A stretch of 64,000 bases of DNA from Patagioenas fasciata (taxonomy: Eukaryota; Chordata; Aves; Columbiformes; Columbidae): the NCBI RefSeq assembly GCF_037038585.1, contig NC_092560.1, forward strand, positions 61,446,049-61,510,048, written 5' to 3'. The translations under genes and the position numbers were made by a program. Under the pieces are notes generated by a model, which worked only from the letters and a program-made list of their open reading frames with translations, did no database searches and was not told where the DNA came from. The stretch's first letter is position 1. Each line of letters opens with the position of its first letter. Shown piece by piece: positions 14,460 through 27,507 of the stretch.

Positions 14460-14820
14460 AGTCCCACAATAGCAGCTTTATTGTGACCGCTCCTCGCAGT
14501 CAGAGAGCTCTGTCCCCAAAAAGGATGGGCAGCAGGGCAGCCGGGGCTCCCGTGCTGATGTGCTGCAGGCCCAGAAGGTGCCTTCAGCACCCACTGCAGC
14601 CCTCAAGTTGGCAGGAGGACTCTGTTCCTCTGGGAAGAAATGAGTGTCAGCCCTTTAGGCAACGGCAGCAATAAACACACCTCAAGGCTGGCGCTCTGCA
14701 CCGCAGGGTATGAAAGAAAAATGGCTGCAGAGGTACAGGGTCTGAGCGCGAAGCACCCACGGAGGATGCAGGGTAAGGAAGCCCTTAGCTGCTGCACCAT
14801 GCACGGAGTTACCTTGGGCA
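14460..14820. other. GC-rich block of unknown origin
   Basis: About 360 bp of higher GC with several CpG dinucleotides. It contains AATAAA (plus) at about 14670 and TTTATT near 14480. No frame encodes a protein I recognise. It could be an ancient exapted repeat, an untranslated exon or a regulatory block. Confidence 0.35.
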
Positions 14821-17517
14821 AATTGCTACTGCTTAGATCTCCAGGGTGGATTTTTATGGCACTAAATCCAGCCTACCTCTATATGGATTTATACTTACCT
14901 GTATGGCTAGAAAATACTTGAAAATTTAAAATCCAATTTCCAGACTGATGTGTCTCTAGCCTGGTCCCTTGAGAAGCCTTATAGATGTTTATCTGTGAAG
15001 AATCAGTTTGAGTTATCTCCAGACACAGCTAGCAGAAGCAGTAAATGTGATTAAAGCACTACATTCACCAAAGGAGGAGAGGATCCAAGTTTGTCCTCGC
15101 AACTCAGACTTGCCCATCTCTTTTCTAAAAGTCTGTGCATGGTGAAGTTAAAGAGTGAGGATTAGTCAAAAATAGATTATTTTTTTTAAAAGTGTAAGAG
15201 GTTTTTTTAAGTCCATGGTTCGGGGATTTCCTTGGACACGTACCTTAATCCTTTGAGGAAGAGGATGCCTCCTCATGGCTTACACCCTCTACTTCCAGAT
15301 TCTGTGCTCAGACCTGCAGGTTATTTTATACACGTTATTTGCTGACATTTTGCGTGCCGATCCTGTTTTAAAACCAAGCAGCAGTATAATTGTATTCCCA
15401 GAGGAATCCAGTTTCATTAGGCCCCTGGGGTTAAGTTTCCTGGGAGAATTCCCAGTGGATTGGCATCCCAGGGGAACCAGTCATCATTCAGCCCAGGCTC
15501 AATACTCTCATAAGGAGATAGGTGTTGATTTTCACATTGATTTTTTTTTTTTTTTTTCTTCTTCCCAGTTGGGGAGGGTGGGCTTTAAAGAAGATGTTAT
15601 TTAAAGAATTTGTTGGTAGGTAAAAACAAAATTCTTGCCACAACAAATATTAGGAGACTTGCTTTGAGGATAACAGGCCTCTCAGCATTCTTAGATCAGG
15701 ACTCCAAAGAAGGGAAACAATCAAGGTTTGATGCGTTTCGTGGATCAGATAGTCCCACATTCACATCCAGCCTGAGCTCTTAAATCCTGTTCTAGTCTGC
15801 CCTTCTAACAGAAATGTGGTAAAACTTCATTTTCCCTGACAAAACTTGCAGTGCTCCCGGTTAGCGCAGTACTTTTCATAACACCTACAGGTTATCACCT
15901 ACCAGTGCTTTGGCTTGTGTAAGCATGGGGCCATGATAAAAAGGTCACAGCTTACACATGAGGGAAAGGAAAAACATGTAAGTGTTGCTGCAGTTTTTCT
16001 AAAGTGGAGTCCTGGAAAAATTCATGTAAACTGTGCATAGCTGTAATGTGAAAGGGGACATTTGTTTCTTCAGAAGGAATTACTATGGTGCAAGAATTGT
16101 CTTGGCAGATAAACGGAACATATCTGCCCAGTGTGTAAATAGCTTTTTCTTCTGTAAAACTTCAAGGGAATAAGTAACTTTTTGAAAGGCAAAGAAACTC
16201 CGTCTCTCTGTCTTATGTACAGAGACACATACCTGGGGGGTTTTTTGTGGCTTTTTTTAAAGGGGGAGATTTTTAATTCTACCTTTTGACCCCAGTGGTT
16301 TCGGCACAAGTTTCAAATGTCAAACCAAAGAGTATTGCTCATGAAAAGAGATCTGCTGGCAAAGGTAACCCTCCTACTGAGGTCACATTCTAGAGTTCGA
16401 AATGTGGGAAAATTGATATTTTTTTCCCTATTTTCATTAGAGATTAGTCATATAAATATTTTCTAATTGCAGAAAACACTACACATGACTGTGCCTATTG
16501 AGATGTATCCGTTAAAGTGTCTGTTACGCAGTTCCACTAGAAGGAATGCTTGTCTTTTGCAAATTGCGTGCAAACGGGTTCTTCCCTATTGGTTGACCTG
16601 GAGAGGAATGAGACCTCTCCAAACCATAGCAGCTACCCTGACACAAAGTCCTCTTGAGCAAAAACTGCAGGAGGCCTGTTCTTCTGGAGCGGCAGTATGC
16701 AAGTCGGGCATTAGCAGCTGTTCAGCCATGGACCGTCTGTGTCCATGTTGGCCGTGGTAACATCCTACATTAATGACAGGTTGAAGCTCTCAGCTGGACC
16801 TGCTTTGTCGAGCTCGAAGTCACAAAGGTTTTCTGCTGGAAAGTGATTATTCATACAAACATCGCAGAGCTGATGCCAAAACCTGTTCCATTGGAGAGAG
16901 AAGGGTGAGGAGAAGAGAACTCTGCTCAGCTCAGGACAGAAGTTTTACCCTGAGCTGTGGCCACCTCACCAACCTGGATCAATTTAAGACTCAGACAGCG
17001 GATGCTCAGACTCCAGATAAAGACTTTTTTCCAATTTAATGGTGAGTCTATCAGGTCATGGAACCCAGGGCTCTCCTGGATGTTAGCACGGAGCATCAAT
17101 GTACCCACTGTTACACCATGAGCCATTTTGCTGCTTGCAGGAATTCAGTAAAAAAAATTCACATCTTCTTGCCTGTTTTCTTTGGACGAAATGTCTTCTA
17201 TTTACACTATTTTGTCTGGATTATTTTTACCCTGTACTTATTTAGTGAATTGTCAGTGGCAGGACTGTTTCATTATTTGCTGCATGAGAAAGGAAAAGAA
17301 GGGTTTTCATTTATAGCCTACAAGGAGCTTAAAGAATACAGGCACACAACTTCTCAAAAGAATAAACAAAACGAACCCTAAATGAGTTTTTCTACCATTT
17401 TTAGATAGATTTTGACACTCAGCAGGTTGGAACTTCCTAATTTTTTTTCTCACAATTCACAAGTAGGTCCACCGTACACTTTAAAAGAATTAATGAATAT
17501 ATCACCCTGCAGAACAC

Positions 17518-17531
17518 TAATGCATGCATTA
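17518..17531. promoter_or_regulatory. 14-bp palindrome TAATGCATGCATTA, candidate homeodomain/octamer-type site
   Basis: A perfect self-complementary 14-mer with TAAT cores on both edges. Nearby are further ATTA words (GAATTAATGAATAT just before, TATTCATT just after). The look of this segment is that of vertebrate conserved non-coding DNA, but conservation cannot be judged here. Confidence 0.3.
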
Positions 17532-20121
17532 TTCATTCTGCCTCGGATTGTTTGAAATGTTTGCATGAAGAGGAACTCTAGTAAGTACTGTTTCATTTCA
17601 TCATTTACAGTGCCTGAAGCTGACTGCAGTAAAATTTACAGCAGTGTGCTCTTGTATGATTAATATACTACTACCCTGAGAATCTGCTATACCTTTGGTA
17701 CCATTACACACATGGGTTTCTGTTGGATACAACTCTTTGTAACTTCACATATCATGAATTTAAAGGTAGCGAATGTTTCCTCTAAACATGTTTTTAATCT
17801 CATATATCAGACACAGGAGATATCCTATGAAATTTGTAGATGAGCTCCTTTGAAAGAAACTGATACAATTCAAGCTAAGGAAGCAACCTAAGATTAATCT
17901 AGTTTGGAACAAGATAAATCCTCAAAATAAAAAGACCCACAGGATTCCTAGATAAATACATAAATAAAAATACCCAGCAAGGTCCCCTTTACTTAGTTAT
18001 CAGGCAAAGCAAGGGAGAGGTGGAAATTCCACAACACACTAATCCTGACATATCCTCTTGGCTCTTCTTGGAATTCTTCACGATATGCAGTACAACATGG
18101 CAGAAAAACCCCAAAATAAACTACTTGGAATGGCTTTCTTGTGGTGGAATCCACACTGCTCAGAGGACAGAAGCCACATGGGGAAACAGGACATGGAGCC
18201 ACAACAGATGCCACTGTCTCCTGCAGCAGCCCCCTGCCCTCCTCCTCAAATGTGATATAAAACACCAGCCCAATACTAGTGAAGTCATAATGGAACACAA
18301 TGAACTATGAATACAGCTTCTTCTGAAAACTGTAATGGAGAACTAGCACACAAAAGTTTACCTCGATGAACAGCCATGGTGGCAACAGTGGTCTCCTTCC
18401 TTATCTGAATTCTATTGAGAACATTCTAAATTTCACGGTACAGCTTTTACAAGAAAAAAAAAAATTGTTGAAGTGCACAACAGTAAATTAAATTTGATTT
18501 TTTAATTTCTTTTCTTTTTTCATTCCTCACATGTTTGTGATTACAAAAGCTGCACTCACATTTTTAATTAAAATATTCAGTACCAGAAAGCAGCTGACAA
18601 AATGCTTCAGCTCTTGTAATCTGCAGCACAGTCCTTTAGGGCATCATTTACCAAATTTGACCAATACGTTTAACTGTTAAAACAAAATTAGCGAAGGTTT
18701 GCATTATACACTGCTTGAATTGTATGTAATTAAGAGTAAAAAAGCTCTGTTGTCTCCATTGGTATCTAGTATGGTTTTATAATAACCAGACAGAGGCAGA
18801 CTTTGCTGTTGGGAAATTAATACTACAAAGAGTAATGAAAAACTGGGACTGAAAACTCCACTGTAGAGATTTAAGATACAACAGAACTGACCAGACTGAA
18901 CTATTTTATTAAAGATGCGATCAAAAGCCAGACATAAAAACACTCAGATCAACTAAAAGAACCTTGGAAAGAGATGATCCTTCCACAAAAAAGGCTTGTA
19001 GAGCTGGTAACCAGGAGCTACCTGAGACGCTGCCATGTAGTGACCCTTACTTGAGTTTTAATAGCAGATGACATCAGATGATGAAAACACAACTAGAAGG
19101 GAAAATAAGACTATTTCAGTTTTAAACACGCTAACAAGATGTTACTATAAAAACTAGAAGTTTTCCAGAGAACTAAATATACCTCTAAGATAGCAATTTA
19201 TTAATGTAGCCTGCAAAGTCACTATCACTGAAATGTTTATGTCATAACTTTCAGGTGAATGACCTGCAGGAGAATATTATTAACAATTGACGGGCTTTAG
19301 ATTGGATCCACACTTGAACTTCTATTCTTCAAAGTCACATGCATAGAATTTTGTAAGATACATCAACATGTATTTTCAGTTTGAACAAAAAGTTTTGCTT
19401 AGAAATAAAAATCAGAACTGATTTTTCCACTGGACAATTTTTTTAAATGTTGTTTCACAGGTGACACTTCTGTCTGGGCTTTTTTATTTGGTTCGGTTTG
19501 GTTTTTTTGTGAGAATGTCATAGCACTTCAGAACAACTCAATACACATGGGAAAAACCTGCTCAATCTGAAGTCATTGAAAGAAGTAGACCTCACTTCAT
19601 TAAAGACAAGATGTCATTCTACATCCTAAATACCAGTAAAATGTTAAGAGCTAACACCCAGACAGGAAGCGTTTCAGTAGAAAAGAACATTCTGACACTA
19701 CAGAAAGGCTGTAATATTAATACTGTAAAGACAGCAATTATATTAACTTATTCATTATCGGATATTTGATCTATCTATACATATATTATGTGGTTTATAT
19801 ATTTTATATCTGTTTGACGTGTTTGTATATTATATTTGGATAATATATTTAGAGCATTATTTATATTTTATTATTTTACATACTTACTAGAAAAACACAA
19901 ATTTGGCCAGGAACAGAAAAGAAGTGATGGGACAGTGTGCTCTGGTTGAGGGTTACCTGTATATGCATTGATTCATAAGCGAAAAATACCCAGTTCTCTG
20001 TGGCTCAGCCAAGAGAATGCCCTTCTTTTTACTCCAGTCTCTTGATGATTCTGTCAGATGCTGCTGTTAGGATGGACACAGCAGACAGGCCGTACATACA
20101 GGCACAGCTGTTTGTGCACAG

Positions 20122-20140
20122 CACTTGATCAGATCAAGTG
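20122..20140. promoter_or_regulatory. 19-bp palindrome of two facing CACTTGA/TCAAGTG sites
   Basis: CACTTGATCAGATCAAGTG is perfect apart from its central base. Each arm contains TCAAGTG, the core preferred by NKX2 homeodomain proteins, and CACTTG, an E-box-type hexamer. It lies downstream of NNT in the likely FGF10-facing interval. Function is inferred from the motif only. Confidence 0.3.
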
Positions 20141-22269
20141 TAACTACAACTGTCAACACACAGAAGGACAGTAAGGATTTGACTCATGTTCACGTTGGCC
20201 ATGAATTGTCTTCAAGATGTGAATTTTCTTAGCTAGATACCCTGCAGTGAATGATCACTACCTCAAGAAGAGAATACTTCCTCTCAGTTTTTGTTCCTAT
20301 TTCACCTTTAAGACAAGCCTTCAAACGCACAGAGGATCAAAACTATTGTTGTGAAAACCACATTTCTCTGGACTCAAATTCATGGTTAAGTCAACGTTAA
20401 TGTTAAAGAGAGGGTGGGGTTCTCATGGTTGCAGCAGAAATTGTGCCTTCCCAATGGCCGTCTTATGCTACACATTATAGGAGAAGCCAACATCTAAACA
20501 CCATTTAAGAAAAATCATAGGGTAACAGAGGCAAAAGTCAGCTACAAGCATCTTGCACTTCAAGGTAACAAGATGTCATGTTAAATTAACCTCTCTAGAT
20601 TTTCAGATGAAAAAGCACAAGGCAGAGAAGGAAAAATTCTGCTGCCTGTGCTCACCTAGGCACTATTTCCATGTTCTCAACAGACAAGCAAACAATTTTC
20701 TGATGCCAGACTATTAACTTCTCACATATATTTATGTGGAACAAGTGACACCCAGTGGTTGGTGCTGTCAATTACGACCCAGGTGCTCCACCATCCGTAT
20801 CTTCCTCTCTCCCTTCTGCTCCCTGTTTAGGTGAAGTGCCCGTAGCAAGTCAACCAGTTTTTCTGTCTTGGGAACTCCTTCAGGACCCTCAATAAATAAT
20901 CTAAACGTAGAATGACACACTGATTAGGAAGCCCAAATCACATTTAAATGAGGATTTTGACATTCACGTTTGCAGTGACATTGGACCACTAAGCCGTTCA
21001 TGTTACAGCTTGGTTTCACTCCCCAGCAAACAAAATGAAAGCTGATTGCCTAAAGGTACTCCAACAAAATTTGCTACCTATTTGTGTTATACATCAGATA
21101 CTGAAGTGCTGCACAGAATACTCTCCAAAAGCACATAGTAACAGTTGACTTGAGTAGGCATTTCTACCTTGAAATACAGGATCATAGAATCTCTACACTT
21201 GTACACCATGCATGTACAATATCCTTTATCGGCTGCAGCTTACTTATAGTAAGATGCTTCATTTTTCTGCCATGTTAATAGTAACGTGCATTCTATGTTA
21301 AATGCTTATCTAAGAATTTTCAAGATTATAGGATTTAAATTAAAACATTCACAAGCATTGCTGCTAGAGAAAAATTAGCAAAGTCATTTAAGAATAAATG
21401 CCAGAAAAACACATTAGATAGCTTCAATACCACATCAATATTTAATAATTCTCAATCTCACAGCAATAAAAAATGTTAGAAGGTACAGGTTTGCCTGGCA
21501 TACCACAGAAAACAATTTTTGTAAGAAACAATGTAAGAGCAAAGCCATTTCTAACTAGAAAATGAGGTCTGAAAAATGTGTCTATTCTTTTCCCAACTAC
21601 ATCAGTTGCCCAATAAAAGATGTCAACTCCCCCTTTCATTTCTAGTCTGTTATGACAACAACAGGCCACCGAACAACGGCAACAACCAGCTCCCCAAGAA
21701 GGAAAGGTCTTTTTCAGAAGACAATGTCATAGCTGCTCCATTACACATTCTGCACCAGGATTATTTCTCAGTGGTAATGATAATAAAAGCTAACCCAAAG
21801 AGAGCTAACTTTGGCATTTCTGGAACAAGCTTTCAAAAAAATCTCTAGATGTGTAACCAGGCAGCAGCATGTAAAAGCTTTAGATGTTCAAGCAAAATGT
21901 GTTTGTAGAGACAAGTATGTTTTGACAACTCACACCAACACACAGAGCTTTGTCCCCACTGCTTAGACCTCAACAGTATTTATTCCTACAGAATTTTAAT
22001 AAATTACAGCAAAATTATTAGCCTTTAAAGATGTGCTATTTCGTGGCAGCTCATATTCCACATCTTGAACACTTACACAGTGCTGGGGGTGACAAAGATC
22101 CCAACTCCTTGTAAAGCAGAAGAGTCACTGTCACAGGGCAGCCGTGAGGCAAACTGGGGCTCCCCTTCTCAGCACATCGGACCTTCCCTAGGACACAGAG
22201 GTCTGAATCATGCTGTTCTTTAAGGGGCTTGCTTTTGAAACATCCCTTTTTTTGCTCACCACCATCACC

Positions 22270-22294
22270 AAAAAAAAAAAAAAAAAAAAAAAAA
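22270..22294. repeat. A25 homopolymer
   Basis: Twenty-five consecutive A after CACCACCATCACC. About 300 bp on, a T21 run at 22590-22610 is followed by GGGTGGTGGG, so the two tracts and their C/G-rich edges are roughly inverted copies. Confidence 0.95.
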
Positions 22295-22589
22295 TCCACA
22301 CAAGAAATACAATCCAGTAAGGGTAGAATGATTTGTTTCATCTATACTTTAACCAGAAAAAATGAATTTAATATTTCAAATATAAAAATCTCAATATTTA
22401 CATTTCTTAAATGTCTTTATTTTGACAGCTTGTGAATACTGACATACAATAATATGCAATATAAAATATATTGACACAAATAATTCCTAACAGGAGCCCT
22501 GAAATTTGTGGATACTGCACCAGATGCAGGCTGGAAAAAATATCTTCTTGTGTCTTTATTTTGATGAAACTTTAATATACACAACCTAA

Positions 22590-22610
22590 TTTTTTTTTTT
22601 TTTTTTTTTT
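22590..22610. repeat. T21 homopolymer
   Basis: Twenty-one consecutive T followed by GGGTGGTGGGC. Inverted relative to the A25 tract at 22270-22294. Confidence 0.95.
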
Positions 22611-24183
22611 GGGTGGTGGGCAGGGAACCTGCTTTAGATGCCCAACTCCTGTCTCTGGTCCCTTCATATTATCTTTGTATTCAAGACTATTTAATGCTTG
22701 CAAACCATGGTAATTATTTTCCATGTTTCCATTGCTATTAACCAAGGCCACCTCCTCCAATACAAAATGCAGACAGTTAGGAAAATAAGCAAAACTAATT
22801 TTCACCCACAAAATGAACCCAATAAAATTTATACTGCAAGTTCATAAAAGTAATTTCCAAACCAATTACAATTATTCTTAAAAGTAAAAGCCATGAGGGA
22901 AGCAAATTTTGGAGCTAAATAAACGATATTACCCTCTGCTTGGAAATGGAAAAATATTAATGAATTCAAACTCTAGCAGAATGCTTCGGTATTTCCTGCA
23001 AAGAACATAAGTCTTCAGGTATGGTAAACTTAATGTCAAGCTGATCAAAACCTGAGCTACTTCCCTGTCCTAAACTAATATATTATTAGGTAAGTTTGGC
23101 TGAGAGTCAAACCAGTATATTTTGAAGATAAAAAAAACAAATATATACATACACTAGTTGAAAAAGTGAGGCTCAAGTACTGACTTTTGCACCTCACCAA
23201 CATCCTTTTTTGAGAAAAAGCATTGCCTGCAGGACCAACTCTAACAAAACACCTCAAAGATGTATCTTCCAAATACTACAATTTAATTCTGAATTAGAGA
23301 GACAAGTAGGCTAAAATGCTTTTACAGCTATTTGCAGCGAGAAGTTATCTTGCTAATAGAAGGCTTTGCTACAGGTGACATTCTATCATTAATTTTCACT
23401 AAACCTAACACACAGAAAAGCAACACAGAAGTCTGGAGACTATATATGTTCCAGATTCTGGCTGGTAAAAGATCCAGCTTTCTTCTTTTTAAGAGGCAAC
23501 AATTTTAAAGACAATTATTTTGAAAAGAATGCATGCACAGAGACAATGTGTTGCTAAGACTACTACATATTTTATTTTTAAAACAGTTGCTATTTGTAAG
23601 CCATTATACATTCCTGAAATGGAAGGATATCACACCCATTCAAACACTGAGATTTAACTATTCAGCTCAAGTCACAGAGATGGTCCCTGAACAGAATGAA
23701 AGAGAACTGATTGTTAACAAAGTCCAAACTCATCCCATCTTGAAAACTATTTCATTTGTCATGTTATCAACAAAGGACAAAAAACTTCAGATGACTCTTT
23801 CATATCCATAGGGGTACGTTGCAATTAATCAGGGATATTAACCCAGCACATCTGCAGAACAAAAAAATCAAGTTCTTTTTACCTACAACATTTCACCACA
23901 TGTTACACTAAGCTCTTAGAACTGTAGTTTGGTCTCCACTTCACCTCCGCTTCATCCCAACATTGTTTTGCTCAGCCTATTAACAAAAGGCATTTTAAGA
24001 AATCTAAGGATTTGCAACATGTGTCTAACATGAGGACGATGGTAATCTCAAGGTAACATGCTAGAGTTTTTCCAAAGTAAAACTGAAGTTTCTCATTCAT
24101 ATCAGCGCCCACTGATGTCATATTCTCTCTACTCAGTTCTTTAATGAATATAAGGGACTTACAGTTATCTTAAAGAGCAAATG

Positions 24184-24375
24184 AATCAGAGAATCGTGGA
24201 ATGGTTTGAGTTGGAAAGACCATCTAGTTCCAAGCCCCCTGCCATGGGCAGAAACACCTTCTGCTAGACCAGGTTGCTCAGAGCCACATCCAACCTGGCC
24301 TTGAACACTTGCAGGGATGGGGCATCCACTTCTGTGGGCAACCTGTTCCAGTTCATCACCACCCTTGCAGTAAAG
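24184..24375 (-). mobile_element. CR1 LINE, 3' fragment
   Basis: The plus strand runs ATCAGAGAATCGTGGAATGG, GAGTTGGAAAGACCATCTAG, CCCCCTGCCATGGGCAG, then CAACCTGGCCTTGAACACTT and CAACCTGTTCCAGTTCATCA. This is the reverse complement of a CR1 3' region. The copy is about 190 bp and carries no coding remnant worth naming. Confidence 0.92.
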
Positions 24376-27300
24376 TAGATTAGGGCAGCAGAGTAACATT
24401 CTAGGACCAACCACAATGGCCAGTCTACAGCAGAGATTAGAAGGTGCGTCTCTTCAATAGCTTAGCAACAGTTATTGATACAGGACAGTAAGGTGGGGCT
24501 ACTGTATGGTTTCCTGCAAGATCAACTCCACAAAAACTGCAAAGGTGACTACCTTCTTTGGAAGACAACATAAATGAGACCCCTCAGTAAAAGTTAGCAT
24601 TTAAATACCAAATGCTGTAATGATTTCACACAAACCAAAAAATGAACAAGTAGGCAAAAAGGCAACAGATACCTCTTGCTTCATTGCCCTGCAGAAAAAA
24701 AATGTTTCTGAGCTGCCCCATGGGTAATTTTAACACTGCTCACAGATTAAATTGACCAGGTAGGAAGTCTGTTTTATGCTATCTCTGAAAGTTAAAAAAA
24801 AAAGTCCATGTTACATCCGGAGTGCAACATGAAAATTATAGCAATACTTAGCACACTGCACTATGTCAATTACACTTGTGCAGTTTTAAAACTCAAATAT
24901 AACCAGATCACCTCATATTACATGGTTCACTAAATTAAAATTCAATGGAGACATTTGGGGACAGAATGCTGATGAAAAATAAGGATTGTTGATGTGCCTA
25001 TAAATTAAAGAGCCAGCTTCCTGTGTTGTGTCTGCACGTTAGCAAGTCCACCATAAAACACTTAAACTTCAGCTCATTCTATCATGGCCTATGACAACAA
25101 TGAGCTTCTGAGAATGTAAAATCAGGAAACCAAATGTTTTTTTCCATCCACATCTGTAATATTTTAATAGGGAGAATGGGCAACTGCTAGTTATTACTGT
25201 ATGAGACAGCTTTAACATCTGCTTGAGCTTTTTATGTTCACTAGCTGTTAGTTTCCATTCTGCTAGGGATTTTTTAAATTATGGGTTAGACTGACCATGT
25301 AATAGAATAACTTAATTTCATGCTGTGCTAGAGTTCAACCGCAATCTTCTTTCAGAAGACACATCTTACTGAGTGTGAAGCCTCCTCAGCCTTTTTGTTC
25401 TCCTGTTCCTTTGCTGCTTCCTTCTTTTAACAGGGAAAAGTTTGGATAATAAGCAGTTTAATGAGTTTTGTCAACAAGTGACAGAAAAAAAAAAAAAAAA
25501 GGTCAAGAGGCACACAGGGTCTCTTCCTAGTCTCATACCTAATTATAAAACACCACACTGTTAGTAAATGTCATTCAGCATATCAAACAGAACTACATCA
25601 TGTATAATCTTGTTTTCAAAGCTATACTTTCATGTGATGTAAAGGTCTGATCTTTGCAGCATGACTATTTCTTCCCTATCATTTGACCCAATTTGACCCT
25701 ATTTTCAAAACTTGTAACAGATATCTTTTGTACCAGTTGTTCACATAATATTCTAAAGGCAGCTGTAGTTGATAAATAAGGTTTAATAGTTATTTCCATA
25801 TCTTTGTCTAACCAAAACTGCTTTGTAGAGTTCAAAGAAGTGTCAAGAGGATTGAATTTAAAACTTCACAATGTAAATTCAGAGAGACATTTCTCTAACA
25901 GGTAAGTAAAACTGGGTATTAATTTATAATTTATATATGCTGTGCAGAAAATTGGACTGTGGAGTTCCCAGTTTCAGACTGATGTAGAGGGCTATAAGCA
26001 GCCTTGGAGTATACGGGGAAAAATAAAACTAATCAACTGTCATTAAGGGAAGAACACAAACTACATACGCTTAGCTTCAGTTTAAGAGTATGATCCCCCT
26101 TTTTCTCAGGGAAAAAATCTGCTTCCAGGCAAAAGTGAAATAGAGAAAGCAGAGCAGTTGTGTCTCCTCTAACACTCACTCTTTTCTCATGAGCTAACTC
26201 TCTTCTCATGAGCTAACATTTCTCATTATCTTTGCAATGGCAGAAAAAGTTCTTTCCTTAGAAGTCATTGTGATGATCACACTAGAATAAGGGCTACAAA
26301 TTAGTCCCTTAATTTCTCAAGTAATACCTTAAAATTGCCTGGTTTTGCTCCTTCAAAACACCACATTTTGGCAACTTGGAGCTTTGAATACTACTAGGCC
26401 CATTTATGAAAATGTGTAAATATGTATCTTCATCTCAGGAAGAACCATGTACCGCATTAGTCTAACACAATTAATACATCCTCTGGGTAGCTACAGAGCA
26501 GTTGGGACTATGCGAGTCATTACCACTTCTAATTTTTTTTTTTTTTTTTAACCATCCCACACTAGTGATAATGTCAGAACACCACTCATTGCAAATCTCA
26601 TGAAATGAGTATTTGAACTGGCCTGTTTAGGTACTGAATGCTCAGATTGCCCGGTATTCAAGTTCCTTCCTGTGAAGTTCTACTGCAGAATTTGAAAGCT
26701 TACGTAAAAGCATACCTGTGCTAGCGGAGCAAAAAGCTTTGTTTTGGGGTGGTTTTATGAATTTAAACTTCAAGTTAACTTGTTGCAAATAATTCAGCCT
26801 TAGAATGGAAGAAAGGGAATTATATCCTCTCATTCTGTCTTACGCTCTGAAGATCTGGAAGTCTACCATAGTGATTATTCTGGCAGAATCAAACCTGGCA
26901 AACAAGGCACTTGGTGCTGAGGATCTGAAATCCACTCCTGTATGTTTGAGGGTGTTTACTGTGGAATACCTCTAACCTGGTCCTACAGACTGAATGTTCA
27001 TTCACAGCACTAACGCATCTTCTAGCTTAGTTTAAAAGGAATCCATGTTTGTGTGCTCAGGGACGGCTCTGCAACAAAAAACAAAATTTAGCAAGTAGAA
27101 AAAACTGTGATTCACTCCAAAAGCCAGCTCAATATTCAAACTAAAATACAAAAGTAGGTCCAGCACCCAACTGCCCAATTTGCATGAACCAGAATTACAT
27201 GCTTGCTAGCAAGATATATATGACTCATTAGATTATTATATGGTTTCTAAAATTCCAAAGTAAAGCAAGATCTGAGAAACAGATTGACGTATTAACAGAT

Positions 27301-27507
27301 CACATAACTGCAAACTCACCACTTTGTAATATGTGAAATTTCCCTCCCTTACAAAAAGTTACAAAGCCAATTTACCAGCACATAACATTGTACTTCTCAG
27401 GACAGAAAGTAAACAGTGAATCTGCTAGAAACAGCAGCTTTCACAAAGTTAGAACTTGTGATCTGAATAACAAGCCGCTAGCTGAAAAAGGGCAAGGGTG
27501 AGGACAG
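24376..27507. other. Gene-free interval
   Basis: AT-rich, with A or T runs near 25485 and 26533-26549 and the tandem duplication at 26180-26217. No gene or repeat family is recognised. Confidence 0.7.
26180..26217. repeat. 19-bp tandem duplication
   Basis: The unit TCTTTTCTCATGAGCTAAC is followed directly by TCTCTTCTCATGAGCTAAC, one difference. Two copies only. Confidence 0.9.

Larger units (their letters stand above)
5495..24183. other. Long gene-free interval, 18.7 kb
   Basis: Apart from the GC-rich blocks, palindromes and homopolymers listed separately, this is AT-rich DNA without exons I can recognise. T or A runs of 14 to 17 bases occur near 8361, 11896, 13491 and 15541, and an AT-only stretch lies near 19780-19870. 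The scarcity of transposon remnants over such a length is compatible with a regulatory desert, but this is not proof of one. Confidence 0.65.

Noticed and set aside
22051-22341. Processed pseudogene ending in the A25 tract
   Set aside because: The sequence before the A run encodes nothing recognisable and has no AATAAA at the proper distance, so the run is better treated as a homopolymer.
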